Below, piece after piece: positions 1 through 5,412 of a stretch of DNA of 5,412 bases. The stretch is from Pseudomonadota bacterium (lineage in GTDB: Bacteria; Pseudomonadota; Alphaproteobacteria; Acetobacterales; Acetobacteraceae), in the NCBI GenBank assembly GCA_021829055.1, contig JAJZCS010000160.1, positions 1 through 5,412 on the forward strand, written 5' to 3'. Below the pieces are notes generated by a model. That model saw only the letters and a list, made by a program, of their open reading frames with translations. It did no database searches and was not told the origin of the DNA. Each line of letters starts with the position of its first letter. Positions within the stretch are counted from its first letter, which is position 1. A program made the position numbers and the translations under genes.

Positions 1-1555
1 GGTCCAGTTTCTGGATACCCGGCATTGCATTGGCCTTGCCCACGATGGGGATGCTGACTTCGGCAAAGCCGCTATCGACGTCTCGCGAGGCGGCAAAGAG
101 TGTGGGCAAGGGTGCGCCTTCCAGGCGCGATGAGTTAAACATCTCCTGGCGTATTTCATATCCAGCTGCCAGCTGGACGTTTCCACCAGGAAGGTTGAAC
201 AGAGATCCGCTGACTTGCCCGCCCGTCGACCAGAGCTGGGAATGCGTCCGATAGGTGAGCGACGGCAGGAGGCCCGGCACCCGAAGGTGGAAGGTCTCCA
301 GACTATCCTGAATTAAGCTGGAATAATTGGCCGTGAGGTCGGCGGTCCAGCTTCCACCCAGATCGATTGTGACATCGCCACCAACATTGTTGCCGAGCAT
401 CGTGCCGACATAGTGCTGGGTGAGGAACGCCTGGAGGCTAGAGTCCTCGCTGAAATTCCGGTTGGTGTAGGATGCACGGAGCGCGAGGTGAACACGGGGG
501 GTGACATCCTGCTCCAGGGTTCCGTAGACACTTTCCTGCTGTCGCGCCGGGACGATGGCATAGGTAAGAGGAAAAGTGCTTTTCGGGACCAGGTTTCGCT
601 GGCTTGCCAGAACCGGCTGGTCGTCCTGGAAGCTGCCCGCAAGCATAAAGCCGCCAGTGGACCAGGATTTGCCGAACAGCTGGCTGACCCCCAGCGTGTT
701 GCCGCCTCCCCGCGTGGGTACCGAATCGTAAACCGAGGTTTGCGCACCGTTGAAATGATCACGAAGAATGATATTGACCACGCCGGCAACGGCATCGCCG
801 CCATAGATGGCCGAGGATCCGTCCGTGACGATGTCAATTCGCTTGATCGCGGCCATGGGAATTGTACTGACATCGACAAAGGAGCCTTGGTAGCCGGACG
901 GAGCCATGCGTTGACCGTCGACGAGGGTGAGCGTCGAACCTACCCCCAGACCGCGCAGGTTAAACGCGGTTCCAAACGAAGTGTTGTCACTGGCGCCCGG
1001 CACGTTGCCGACTTCCGCCGTCTGCGCATCCATCGAGCTGAAATTCTGGGGAAGCCGGCGCGCGAACTGCTCAAGGGTCAGGTCGCCCTCGTCTTCCATT
1101 TTCCGCCGGCTATAGCTTATCACCGGAGAGGCAATGATCTTGGCGCCTCGGATATTGGTGCCGGTCACGATGACATCTTCGATGTCATCGCGGGCACCAC
1201 CCTCATTCAGCGCGGCTTGCTGCTTTTTTTTTGGCACAATGAGGATGCCGCCCGGAGGCGAGCGATCCGCAGCCAGGTCGGTACCGGAAAGCAGGTGCTT
1301 TAAGGCTTCCCCGACCGAGAACTCTCCATGCAGAGGTGCCACCGAGCGTCCCGCAACCAGGTCTGGAGTGAAGATGATCTGCTCGCCAGACACCCGGGCA
1401 AAGTCATGCAATGCCAGAGAGAGAGGTTCAGCAGGAATATCAAACGAATAGACCGGGGATGCCGCCGACGCAGGACCGACCGATATGCCCGAGACGATTA
1501 ACCCGGCCAGCGCAGTTTTGCCCAACCAGCCATTCCGCCACAATGCCATGTTCAT
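1..1555 (-). CDS. TonB-dependent outer-membrane receptor with N-terminal STN signalling domain (FecA-type transducer), 3' end beyond window
   Basis: Energised uptake of an unknown ligand (often a ferric chelate) across the outer membrane, plus signalling to FecR. About 518 residues are visible; the C-terminal part of the barrel lies beyond position 1. In order: a signal peptide (1-31, ending ASA before the mature start), an STN domain (about 36-107, starting YSFDIPAEPLSLAL), a TonB box (about 126-131, DVIVT), the plug (about 140-270, with LRGLG at 200-204, LVDGQR at 211-216, and TDGSSAIYGGDAVAGVVNI), then beta-barrel strands. The STN domain marks a signal-transducing receptor, which fits the sigma/FecR pair just upstream in the same direction. 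The start is ATG at 1555; a second in-frame ATG lies two codons later. The AAGGGG ribosome binding site falls inside a predicted hairpin. No frameshift was seen in the translation. The family call is firm; the substrate is unknown. Confidence 0.93.
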   Translation of the reverse strand, partial: MNMALWRNGWLGKTALAGLIVSGISVGPASAASPVYSFDIPAEPLSLALHDFARVSGEQIIFTPDLVAGRSVAPLHGEFSVGEALKHLLSGTDLAADRSPPGGILIVPKKKQQAALNEGGARDDIEDVIVTGTNIRGAKIIASPVISYSRRKMEDEGDLTLEQFARRLPQNFSSMDAQTAEVGNVPGASDNTSFGTAFNLRGLGVGSTLTLVDGQRMAPSGYQGSFVDVSTIPMAAIKRIDIVTDGSSAIYGGDAVAGVVNIILRDHFNGAQTSVYDSVPTRGGGNTLGVSQLFGKSWSTGGFMLAGSFQDDQPVLASQRNLVPKSTFPLTYAIVPARQQESVYGTLEQDVTPRVHLALRASYTNRNFSEDSSLQAFLTQHYVGTMLGNNVGGDVTIDLGGSWTADLTANYSSLIQDSLETFHLRVPGLLPSLTYRTHSQLWSTGGQVSGSLFNLPGGNVQLAAGYEIRQEMFNSSRLEGAPLPTLFAASRDVDSGFAEVSIPIVGKANAMPGIQKLD

Positions 1556-1558
1556 GAA

Positions 1559-1603
1559 TAACACCCCTTGCCCCGCACCTGAGGCGGGCCCACATGGGTG
1601 TTA
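1559..1603 (-). promoter_or_regulatory. Nested inverted repeat covering the receptor ribosome binding site
   Basis: On the minus strand, TAACACCC (1603-1596) is perfectly complementary to GGGTGTTA (1566-1559), three bases before the receptor ATG. Inside this 8-bp stem is a second stem, CCCGC/GCGGG (1588-1584 with 1576-1572), with a 7-base loop. The only good Shine-Dalgarno sequence, AAGGGG (1569-1564), overlaps the 3' arm of the outer stem. The fold could therefore hide the ribosome binding site. The repeat is seen directly; a regulatory role is inferred. Confidence 0.4.
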
Positions 1604-1629
1604 CAAACGCATGACAGCGTAAAACCCCT

Positions 1630-1638
1630 TTCAATATT
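1630..1638 (-). promoter_or_regulatory. Candidate ECF-sigma promoter element upstream of the receptor gene
   Basis: AATATTGAA followed by AGGGG lies 75-83 bases upstream of the receptor ATG. The same nine bases followed by GG occur upstream of the sigma gene at 3294-3286. Receptor genes in Fec-type systems are normally transcribed by the partner sigma factor, so a shared element here is expected. A GGAAAT at 1652-1647, resembling the -35 of E. coli fecA, lies just upstream and is an alternative. No convincing -10 could be fixed for either. Confidence 0.3.
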
Positions 1639-1667
1639 CCTGAATAATTTCCGGATTGCCCCCGTGC

Positions 1668-2693
1668 CTACTTCTTGATCAGCACGATGCGATCTTGAGC
1701 ATCTCGCTGCTCCTTGATCGGCAAATAATGCGTAACCAGCTCGAGGAATCCGGACGTGTCGCCAGTATTGAAGGAGCCGCTGATCCGCATGTCGCCCACC
1801 GCCGGACTGGCAATAATGATAGGGCTTTTCGAATAATAGTTGATCCGTTCCACCACTTTGGACAGTGGCTGATTATCGAAGATAAGCTGGCCATTCGTCC
1901 AGGACGTCACGTTGCGCAAATTTGCCAACGAAATCTTAGGCGGCCTTTGGGGCAGAGCTGCCAGCTGTTGCCCTGCCGTGAGCTCAACTGCGCGGTGACG
2001 CGACCATGTGCTTGGTTTGATCGCCTGATGGACTGGTACTACTTCGTTGACCACAACGACCCGTCCTTCGATCAGTGTTACAAGTAGCTTTTTCCCAGTC
2101 ATGTCGACATTAAACGCCGTACCTGTGGCGATGATCTTCTCCTGCCGTGCGGTTACTGAAAAGGGCCGTTCGACGTCATGCGCCACATCAAAGCGCGCCT
2201 GCCCTTGCAGCAGATGTAGCCGCCGTTCGTCCCGTGTGTAGCGGACGATCACGGCGCTGGCCGAATCAAGAGAGACGATCGAGCCGTCACTGAGTCGGAT
2301 GACGCGGCGCTCTCCAAAACCGGTGCTGTACTCCTCTGGCAGGCTTATCCAGTAGTATCCCGCCACTCCAAGTGCAACGGCGGCGGCCGAGGCCCCCAGA
2401 ACCTGGCGCCGATGCCAGTGCCGACGACCTCCATGAAGACGTGCATTGGCATTTTTGGCATAGGTCAGGGCGGTCTGACGACGTGCGATCATCTGAGGAA
2501 GGCTCGCATGCTCGCCGATCAGGGACCACGGTTTCATCAGCTGCTCCCAGGCGGCGGCATTGCCCGGGACCGCACACCAATCGGCAAAATCCGCCTCATC
2601 GTCCGCACTGAACGTGCCGTCGCTCTCATGGAGTCGAATTTGCCAGGCCGACGCCTCCAAAAGTCGTCTGGAAAGATCTTTGGCCTGTGTCAT
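1668..2693 (-). CDS. fecR: FecR-type anti-sigma / transmembrane signal transducer
   Basis: Inner-membrane protein that receives the signal from the receptor's STN domain in the periplasm and controls the partner ECF sigma factor in the cytoplasm. Its 341 residues match the usual FecR length. The N-terminal cytoplasmic part (about 6-52) has the DUF4880 pattern with conserved tryptophans (AWQIRL, FADWC, AAWEQL). One hydrophobic segment (about 98-117) directly follows an HRRQVLG motif. The FecR domain follows (about 122-215: GERRVIRLSDGS, LDSAS, LLQGQARFDV, RPFSVTA, ATGTAFNV, VTLIEGRV). The C-terminus (about 262-340: GQLIFDNQPLSKVVERINYYS) is STN-like and is the expected contact with the receptor. 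The ATG directly follows the sigma stop codon with no gap, and AAAGGGG inside the sigma gene serves as its ribosome binding site, so the two are probably translationally coupled. The symbol is by family only. Confidence 0.92.
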   Translation of the reverse strand: MTQAKDLSRRLLEASAWQIRLHESDGTFSADDEADFADWCAVPGNAAAWEQLMKPWSLIGEHASLPQMIARRQTALTYAKNANARLHGGRRHWHRRQVLGASAAAVALGVAGYYWISLPEEYSTGFGERRVIRLSDGSIVSLDSASAVIVRYTRDERRLHLLQGQARFDVAHDVERPFSVTARQEKIIATGTAFNVDMTGKKLLVTLIEGRVVVVNEVVPVHQAIKPSTWSRHRAVELTAGQQLAALPQRPPKISLANLRNVTSWTNGQLIFDNQPLSKVVERINYYSKSPIIIASPAVGDMRISGSFNTGDTSGFLELVTHYLPIKEQRDAQDRIVLIKK

Positions 2694-3233
2694 TCACGCC
2701 CCTTTGCCGAACTGGGCAGCTAAAGTGGCCAGGGCAATCATACAATGCCTTTCGACCGTGGAGACGGCCAATCCGAGGAGCGCAGCGATCTCCCGCTGCT
2801 TCATGCCTTCGAGACGATATAATATAAATATGTTGCGTGTGCGTTCCTCAAGCCCGTCGAGAATCCGCCCCACTTCGGCGAGGCCCTCCCTTCCTATCAA
2901 GACACGCTCTGGCTCGCGCCCCTCCACAATCCGGTTGGCGATATAGTCGACGAGTTCATCGCCATAAGCCGAGAACGGCTTCTGCTTTCGTACGGCGCTA
3001 CGCCGCCGGCGGTCCCGCAGCAGATTTGCCGCGACCCTGAACACATAGCCTGGCGCCTCACCGGCAGTTTCAAAGCTCGAGGATCCGAGCAGACGGACAA
3101 ATGTCTCCTGCGTCAGATCTTCGGCATCCTGGCGATTACCCACTCGCCGCAGAAAAAATGTCATGAGAGGGGTGCGGAAGCGAGCATCGAGCTCCGAAAG
3201 GATCATATCATTCCGCTTCGCGCTGCTATCCAC
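2694..3233 (-). CDS. fecI: ECF RNA polymerase sigma factor, FecI group
   Basis: Directs RNA polymerase to the promoter of the adjacent receptor gene and possibly its own. At 179 residues it has the normal ECF length. Region 2 spans about 18-83 (FRTPLMTFFLRRVGNRQDAEDLTQETF; the DAEDLTQETFVRLL segment is diagnostic, followed by PGYVFRVAANLLRDRRRR). Region 4 spans about 118-172 (LDGLEERTRNIFILYRLEGMKQREIAALLGLAVSTVERH, with the helix-turn-helix at about 146-164). The start is GTG at 3233, chosen because GGAGGG lies 6 bases upstream (3245-3240); the next in-frame ATG (codon 10, 3206) lacks such a site. Its stop TGA abuts the fecR ATG. Given the FecR and STN-receptor partners, the FecI assignment is strong; the symbol is by family, not proven orthology. 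Confidence 0.93.
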   Translation of the reverse strand: MDSSAKRNDMILSELDARFRTPLMTFFLRRVGNRQDAEDLTQETFVRLLGSSSFETAGEAPGYVFRVAANLLRDRRRRSAVRKQKPFSAYGDELVDYIANRIVEGREPERVLIGREGLAEVGRILDGLEERTRNIFILYRLEGMKQREIAALLGLAVSTVERHCMIALATLAAQFGKGA

Positions 3234-3239
3234 GACCTA

Positions 3240-3245
3240 CCCTCC
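3240..3245 (-). promoter_or_regulatory. Ribosome binding site that fixes the GTG start of the sigma gene
   Basis: GGAGGG on the minus strand with a 6-base spacer before GTG at 3233. It is a near-ideal Shine-Dalgarno sequence and decides for the GTG over the internal ATG at 3206. Confidence 0.75.
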
Positions 3246-3285
3246 GGACTCCAGCAATCTAGCATGGGAGGTGCATACGTGAACC

Positions 3286-3294
3286 TTCAATATT
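3286..3294 (-). promoter_or_regulatory. Candidate promoter element upstream of the sigma gene, shared with the receptor gene
   Basis: AATATTGAA followed by GG lies 53-61 bases upstream of the sigma GTG and repeats the nine bases found upstream of the receptor. If it is a -35 element, the sigma gene could be autoregulated. Distance from the start codon and orientation fit a promoter; the identical stretch is short enough that chance cannot be excluded. Confidence 0.3.
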
Positions 3295-3541
3295 TATGGT
3301 AGCGGCTCAGGGCAATTGAGGGTTCGCGCGTTATATGCGGTTCACCCATGGATACTTGAACCGGATCCTCCTGCTTTTCCGTACGGCATGGACTAAAGGA
3401 AGCGGCGGGGCCATAGCCCCTAGAGCCGATCATTGCGCTGTTCGCGGTCTTGGGCGGAATGGTCCCAATAGGGGGGCGCAGCCCGGATTAGCCCCGCTGG
3501 GATGAGCCAGCTGGGCAGATGGTAGGCTTCCCCTTCGCGCG
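3295..3541. other. Intergenic stretch with no recognisable gene
   Basis: Between the sigma-gene leader and the conjugation-gene remnants. No ORF here has both a plausible start and a recognisable product. One plus-strand frame is open without an ATG for about 50 codons, ending in a TGA at about 3503-3505 (it reads ...RGLGRNGPNRGAQPGLAPLG). It could be more decayed traG or relaxase sequence, but I cannot match it. A short GGGGC/GCCCC hairpin (3407-3411 with 3416-3420, loop CATA) has no T-tract and is not called a terminator. Confidence 0.4.
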
Positions 3542-3674
3542 GTTGATTTCGTGAATTTGAACCTACCAAAAACAACCCGGCGACAATGTCCTACGGCAGC
3601 AAGCCATAGGAAGAAGCTTCGACAGCGTGGCACGGCAGGTTCCGATCGATCCTGATGGTGCCCTTGGGATGTAG
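3542..3674 (+). pseudogene. traG: Remnant of the 3' end of a traG-type conjugative coupling-protein gene
   Basis: The last codons before the TAG at 3672-3674 read RSFDSVARQVPIDPDGALGM. This resembles the C-terminal tail of TraG/VirD4-like coupling proteins of trb-type conjugative elements, which, as I recall them, end in a VARQ..LDPDDG-like pattern. The reading frame is closed upstream by TGA at 3558-3560. In the neighbouring frame the sequence reads VDFVNLNLPK up to an A-run at 3568-3572; removing one A would join it to QPGDNVLRQQAIGRSFDSVARQ, suggesting a +1 frameshift. Almost all of the protein (normally over 600 residues) is missing. Two bases separate the stop from the copG-like ATG, the order expected in such elements. 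The identification rests on a short tail and remembered family patterns, so it is moderate at best. Confidence 0.4.
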
Positions 3675-3676
3675 CC

Positions 3677-3901
3677 ATGCGTACCAAGCACACCCACCGG
3701 CTAACGTCGGATCTCGCCCTGAAACTCGCCGATCATGCTAACCTTAAGCGCATTCCACAGGCACGAATCGTCGAGACGACAATGCCATTATACCTCTCAC
3801 CAGATGCGCTGGATCACTTGGATGCCGTGCCCGTACGACGGCAGGGCTGGTCACAAGACTTTGTAGGCCGCGACGCCCGGACTTTGGTAAGCGGTTCATA
3901 A
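3677..3901 (+). pseudogene. Truncated CopG-type protein of a traG-copG-trb conjugation cluster
   Basis: Encodes 74 residues. The first ~55 (TKHTHRLTSDLALKLADHA, then KRIPQARIVETTMPLYLSPD and ALDHLDAV) resemble the N-terminal ribbon-helix-helix part of the CopG-family regulators that lie between traG and trbB in conjugative elements. As I recall them, these carry LADHA, PQARIVE and FLSPD..DRL patterns and are about 130-140 residues long. After about residue 57 the likeness becomes poor (RRQGWSQDFVGRDARTL in place of an RRLDRLTRQ..RLERD-type coiled segment), and a TAA stops the frame at half length. The expected FVRFWL-type C-terminus is not visible in any frame downstream. There is no trbB after it; instead the cds1-like gene ends 45 bases away on the other strand. 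Most likely a non-functional remnant, though a short DNA-binding protein cannot be excluded. Confidence 0.5.
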
Positions 3902-3945
3902 TTTTGAACAATCGGCATCGCGCAGGTCGCATAGGGCCCGTCGGG

Positions 3946-5004
3946 TCAGATGATAAACGTGGAAATCCGTTCTTCGGCACCACGCCAATCAAGGCTGCGA
4001 TTCAAAAGCCATTCATCGTTGTAGTAGGTGCAACTATACCGCTCACCACCATCACAGAGGAGCGTTACGATGCTGCCGCACTCTCCGGCGGTAGCCATTT
4101 CCTCGGCAAGCTGCATGCAAGCCCACAGGTTTGTACCCGTCGAACCGCCAACAAGTCTATTCAATCGATTCGACAAAGCCCGCATGGCGCCAATGCTTTC
4201 ATGGTCTTGTACCGCAATCATGCGGTCGATGACACTCGGAACGAAACTTGGCTCGACACGAGCCCGCCCTATGCCTTCAATGCATGATGCGCGACCTGAG
4301 GTCATGCTGAGTACACTCCGATCCGCAAAGTGTCTGTGGAAAACCGAATTCACAGGATCAGCTACGCATATCTTCGTCGCATGTTGACGATAGCGCACAA
4401 AACGACCGAGCGTGGAAGACGTTCCACCCGTACCTGCTCCGCAGACGATCCAGTTTGGCACAGGGTATTCTTCCTGGGCCATCTGGGCGAAGATCGATTC
4501 AGCTATGTTGTTGTTGCCGCGCCAGTCCGTGGCGCGCTCGGCGTACGTAAACTGATCGAGATAGTGGCCACCGGTTTGTTCTGCCAAATTCTGGGCAACG
4601 GCATATACAGTAGCAGGGTCGTCGACGAGATGGATCTCTCCGCCGTGGAACTGAATGGCGTCCAGCTTGGGAGTGGCCGTCGCTCGCGGGACAACCGCGA
4701 TGAAACGCAGGCCAAGCATTTTCGCAAAATAGGCTTCGCTGACCGCTGTGGATCCAGATGATGCCTCAATGACACAGGTATCAGGTCCAATCCACTCATT
4801 GCAAAGCGCGTACAGGAAGAGAGAGCGCGCCAGGCGATGTTTGAGGCTTCCCGTCGGGTGAGAGCTTTCGTCCTTGAGGTACAGGGTTATACCAGGATGA
4901 CGAGACAATTTGACAGGAATAAGATGAGTATCTGCGGAGCGGTTGTAGTCTGCCTCGATACGTCGAACGGCTTGGGCGAGCCATTGGCGCTTGCTTAGAT
5001 TCAT
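3946..5004 (-). CDS. cds1: PLP-dependent cysteine synthase/desulfhydrase family enzyme, closest to Cds1-type L-cysteine desulfhydrase
   Basis: Cytoplasmic fold-type II PLP enzyme. Cds1 converts L-cysteine to H2S, pyruvate and ammonia. With the ATG at 5004 the product has 352 residues, close to the length of mycobacterial Cds1. Visible motifs: NRSADTHL (21-28), the PLP-lysine motif TGSLKHRLA with K55, the substrate/PLP loop EASSGST (80-86), YLDQFTYAERATDWRGNN (148-165), the phosphate-binding loop GAGTGGTS (189-196), SRIEGIGR-like CIEGIGRARVEPSF (241-254), GGSTGTN (286-292) and DGGERY (318-323). The HPTGSLKHRLARSLFLYALCN stretch and the ERATDWRGNNNIAES stretch match Cds1 better than CysK/CysM as I recall them. 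GAAGG (5016-5012) lies 7 bases before this ATG. The frame stays open to an upstream ATG at 5130, but those 42 codons have no family likeness. Cystathionine or cysteine synthase activity cannot be excluded from sequence alone. Confidence 0.85.
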   Translation of the reverse strand: MNLSKRQWLAQAVRRIEADYNRSADTHLIPVKLSRHPGITLYLKDESSHPTGSLKHRLARSLFLYALCNEWIGPDTCVIEASSGSTAVSEAYFAKMLGLRFIAVVPRATATPKLDAIQFHGGEIHLVDDPATVYAVAQNLAEQTGGHYLDQFTYAERATDWRGNNNIAESIFAQMAQEEYPVPNWIVCGAGTGGTSSTLGRFVRYRQHATKICVADPVNSVFHRHFADRSVLSMTSGRASCIEGIGRARVEPSFVPSVIDRMIAVQDHESIGAMRALSNRLNRLVGGSTGTNLWACMQLAEEMATAGECGSIVTLLCDGGERYSCTYYNDEWLLNRSLDWRGAEERISTFII

Positions 5005-5100
5005 ACCCCTACCTTCTTCCGATCTCCTCCGCGGCCACATGTCAAAGCAAGACGGAAGCGCCGCGGGCGAAATGGCTATCGCCAGTGACCCAAATTTATT

Positions 5101-5145
5101 ATTGGACCCGATATCAAATAGAGTGATCATCCGCTTGGGTCCAAT
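5101..5145. repeat. Perfect 9-bp inverted repeat upstream of the cysteine desulfhydrase gene
   Basis: ATTGGACCC (5101-5109) and GGGTCCAAT (5137-5145) are exact reverse complements separated by 27 bases, about 97-141 bases upstream of the chosen start codon. It could be a regulator site or form a hairpin in the leader. A repeat of this size is roughly what chance gives once in a window this long, so the location is the only argument for function. Confidence 0.3.
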
Positions 5146-5324
5146 GCATTTTTGGCAAATCGGCCATAAGCAGAAATCATGAGAAGCTCGTGCCCAGGGA
5201 CCGGCGGCAGATCACGGAGAGCTGCAGATAGCTCAACTGGCCACACTGGGTTAGGAGTCGAGGGTTTGTTCAACTTAAGCAGGTTCTGCACCGGACGCAG
5301 TTGGCCGGCAGGGAAGGAGGCCAT
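5127..5324 (-). CDS. Small hypothetical ORF, doubtful
   Basis: Encodes 65 residues (starting MASFPAGQLRPVQNLLKLN, ending ISAYGRFAKNALDPSG). I recognise no family, signal peptide or membrane segment. Its TGA overlaps the upstream ATG at 5130 of the desulfhydrase frame as ATGA, which is the usual layout of coupled genes, but the desulfhydrase probably starts 126 bases further on, so the overlap may be accidental. AAAGGG sits directly against its ATG, too close for a good ribosome binding site. It may be a fragment of a longer gene; the frame upstream towards the window edge gives no further clue. Treat as tentative. Confidence 0.22.
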   Translation of the reverse strand: MASFPAGQLRPVQNLLKLNKPSTPNPVWPVELSAALRDLPPVPGHELLMISAYGRFAKNALDPSG

Positions 5325-5412
5325 CCCTTTATGTCCTAATCACTTGCATTGTGCCGCGGGCTAGAGGTTTGTCTTGGCGAGTGTGCTGATAACCCGGCCT
5401 GCTGCCGGTCCC
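5197..5412. repeat. Separated inverted repeat reaching the window edge
   Basis: GGGACCGGCGGCAG (5197-5210) and CTGCTGCCGGTCCC (5399-5412) are inverted copies matching at 13 of 14 positions, 188 bases apart. The second copy runs into the window end, so its true length is unknown. The DNA between holds only the doubtful small ORF. It could mark the ends of a small mobile element, or be chance in GC-rich DNA; no transposase is visible. Confidence 0.25.

Noticed and set aside
413..1303. Long plus-strand ORF of 296 codons
   Set aside because: It lies wholly antisense to the receptor gene, whose frame has clear signal peptide, STN, TonB-box and plug motifs. The plus-strand product shows no family features; long antisense frames are common in GC-rich genes.
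3204..3206. Internal ATG (codon 10) as the sigma factor start
   Set aside because: No good ribosome binding site precedes it, whereas the GTG at 3233 has GGAGGG at an ideal distance.
3407..3420. GGGGC-CATA-GCCCC hairpin as a terminator
   Set aside because: The stem has only 5 bp, there is no T-tract on either strand, and no gene ends next to it.
3430..3693. Minus-strand ORF of 87 codons in the sigma-desulfhydrase gap
   Set aside because: It is antisense to the traG/copG-like remnants, has no recognisable motif, and the plus-strand reading explains the sequence better.
3904..4761. Several plus-strand ORFs of 119-143 codons across the desulfhydrase gene
   Set aside because: They are antisense or shifted-frame shadows of the conserved PLP enzyme and show no recognisable domains.
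5005..5130. Extension of the desulfhydrase to the ATG at 5130
   Set aside because: The extra 42 codons do not resemble the family, include an inverted repeat, and a better ribosome binding site precedes the ATG at 5004, giving the family's normal length.

Overview
The window looks like alphaproteobacterial DNA, most likely from a sphingomonad (Sphingomonas, Sphingobium, Novosphingobium or a relative). The reasons are the moderately high GC content, the style of the TonB-dependent receptor, the FecI/FecR/receptor gene order with an STN domain on the receptor, and remnants resembling the traG-copG-trb conjugation genes common on plasmids and integrative elements of this group. This assignment is inferred from family resemblance; no database search was possible.

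Layout. All intact genes lie on the minus strand, so they read from right to left. From the right edge: 5131-5412 holds only a weak 65-codon ORF and an inverted repeat. Next is a PLP-dependent enzyme (5004-3946) that closely resembles the Cds1 type of L-cysteine desulfhydrase, which makes H2S, pyruvate and ammonia. A 712-bp gap follows (3234-3945). On the opposite strand it carries what look like the decayed last codons of a traG-type coupling-protein gene, followed two bases later by a truncated copG-type conjugation gene. After the gap comes a compact cell-surface signalling operon: an ECF sigma factor of the FecI group (3233-2694, GTG start), a FecR-type anti-sigma/sensor (2693-1668, starting on the base after the sigma stop), and a FecA-type TonB-dependent receptor with an N-terminal signalling domain (1555 to beyond position 1).

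How the parts work together. In the Fec-type pathway, substrate binding at the outer-membrane receptor is passed through its periplasmic STN domain to the C-terminal part of FecR. FecR spans the inner membrane and controls the sigma factor, which then switches on the receptor gene. The sequence supports this: the receptor has a signal peptide, STN domain, TonB box and plug; FecR has a DUF4880-type N-terminus, one membrane segment behind a twin-arginine-like motif, and a C-terminal STN-like domain. The substrate cannot be told from the sequence. A 9-base element shared upstream of the sigma gene and the receptor gene, and a nested hairpin covering the receptor ribosome binding site, are candidate control points.

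The most informative unexplained feature is the conjugation-gene scar between the two minus-strand units. It suggests that this region was assembled within, or next to, a degraded conjugative element. I see no CRISPR array, tRNA, rRNA or complete insertion sequence.
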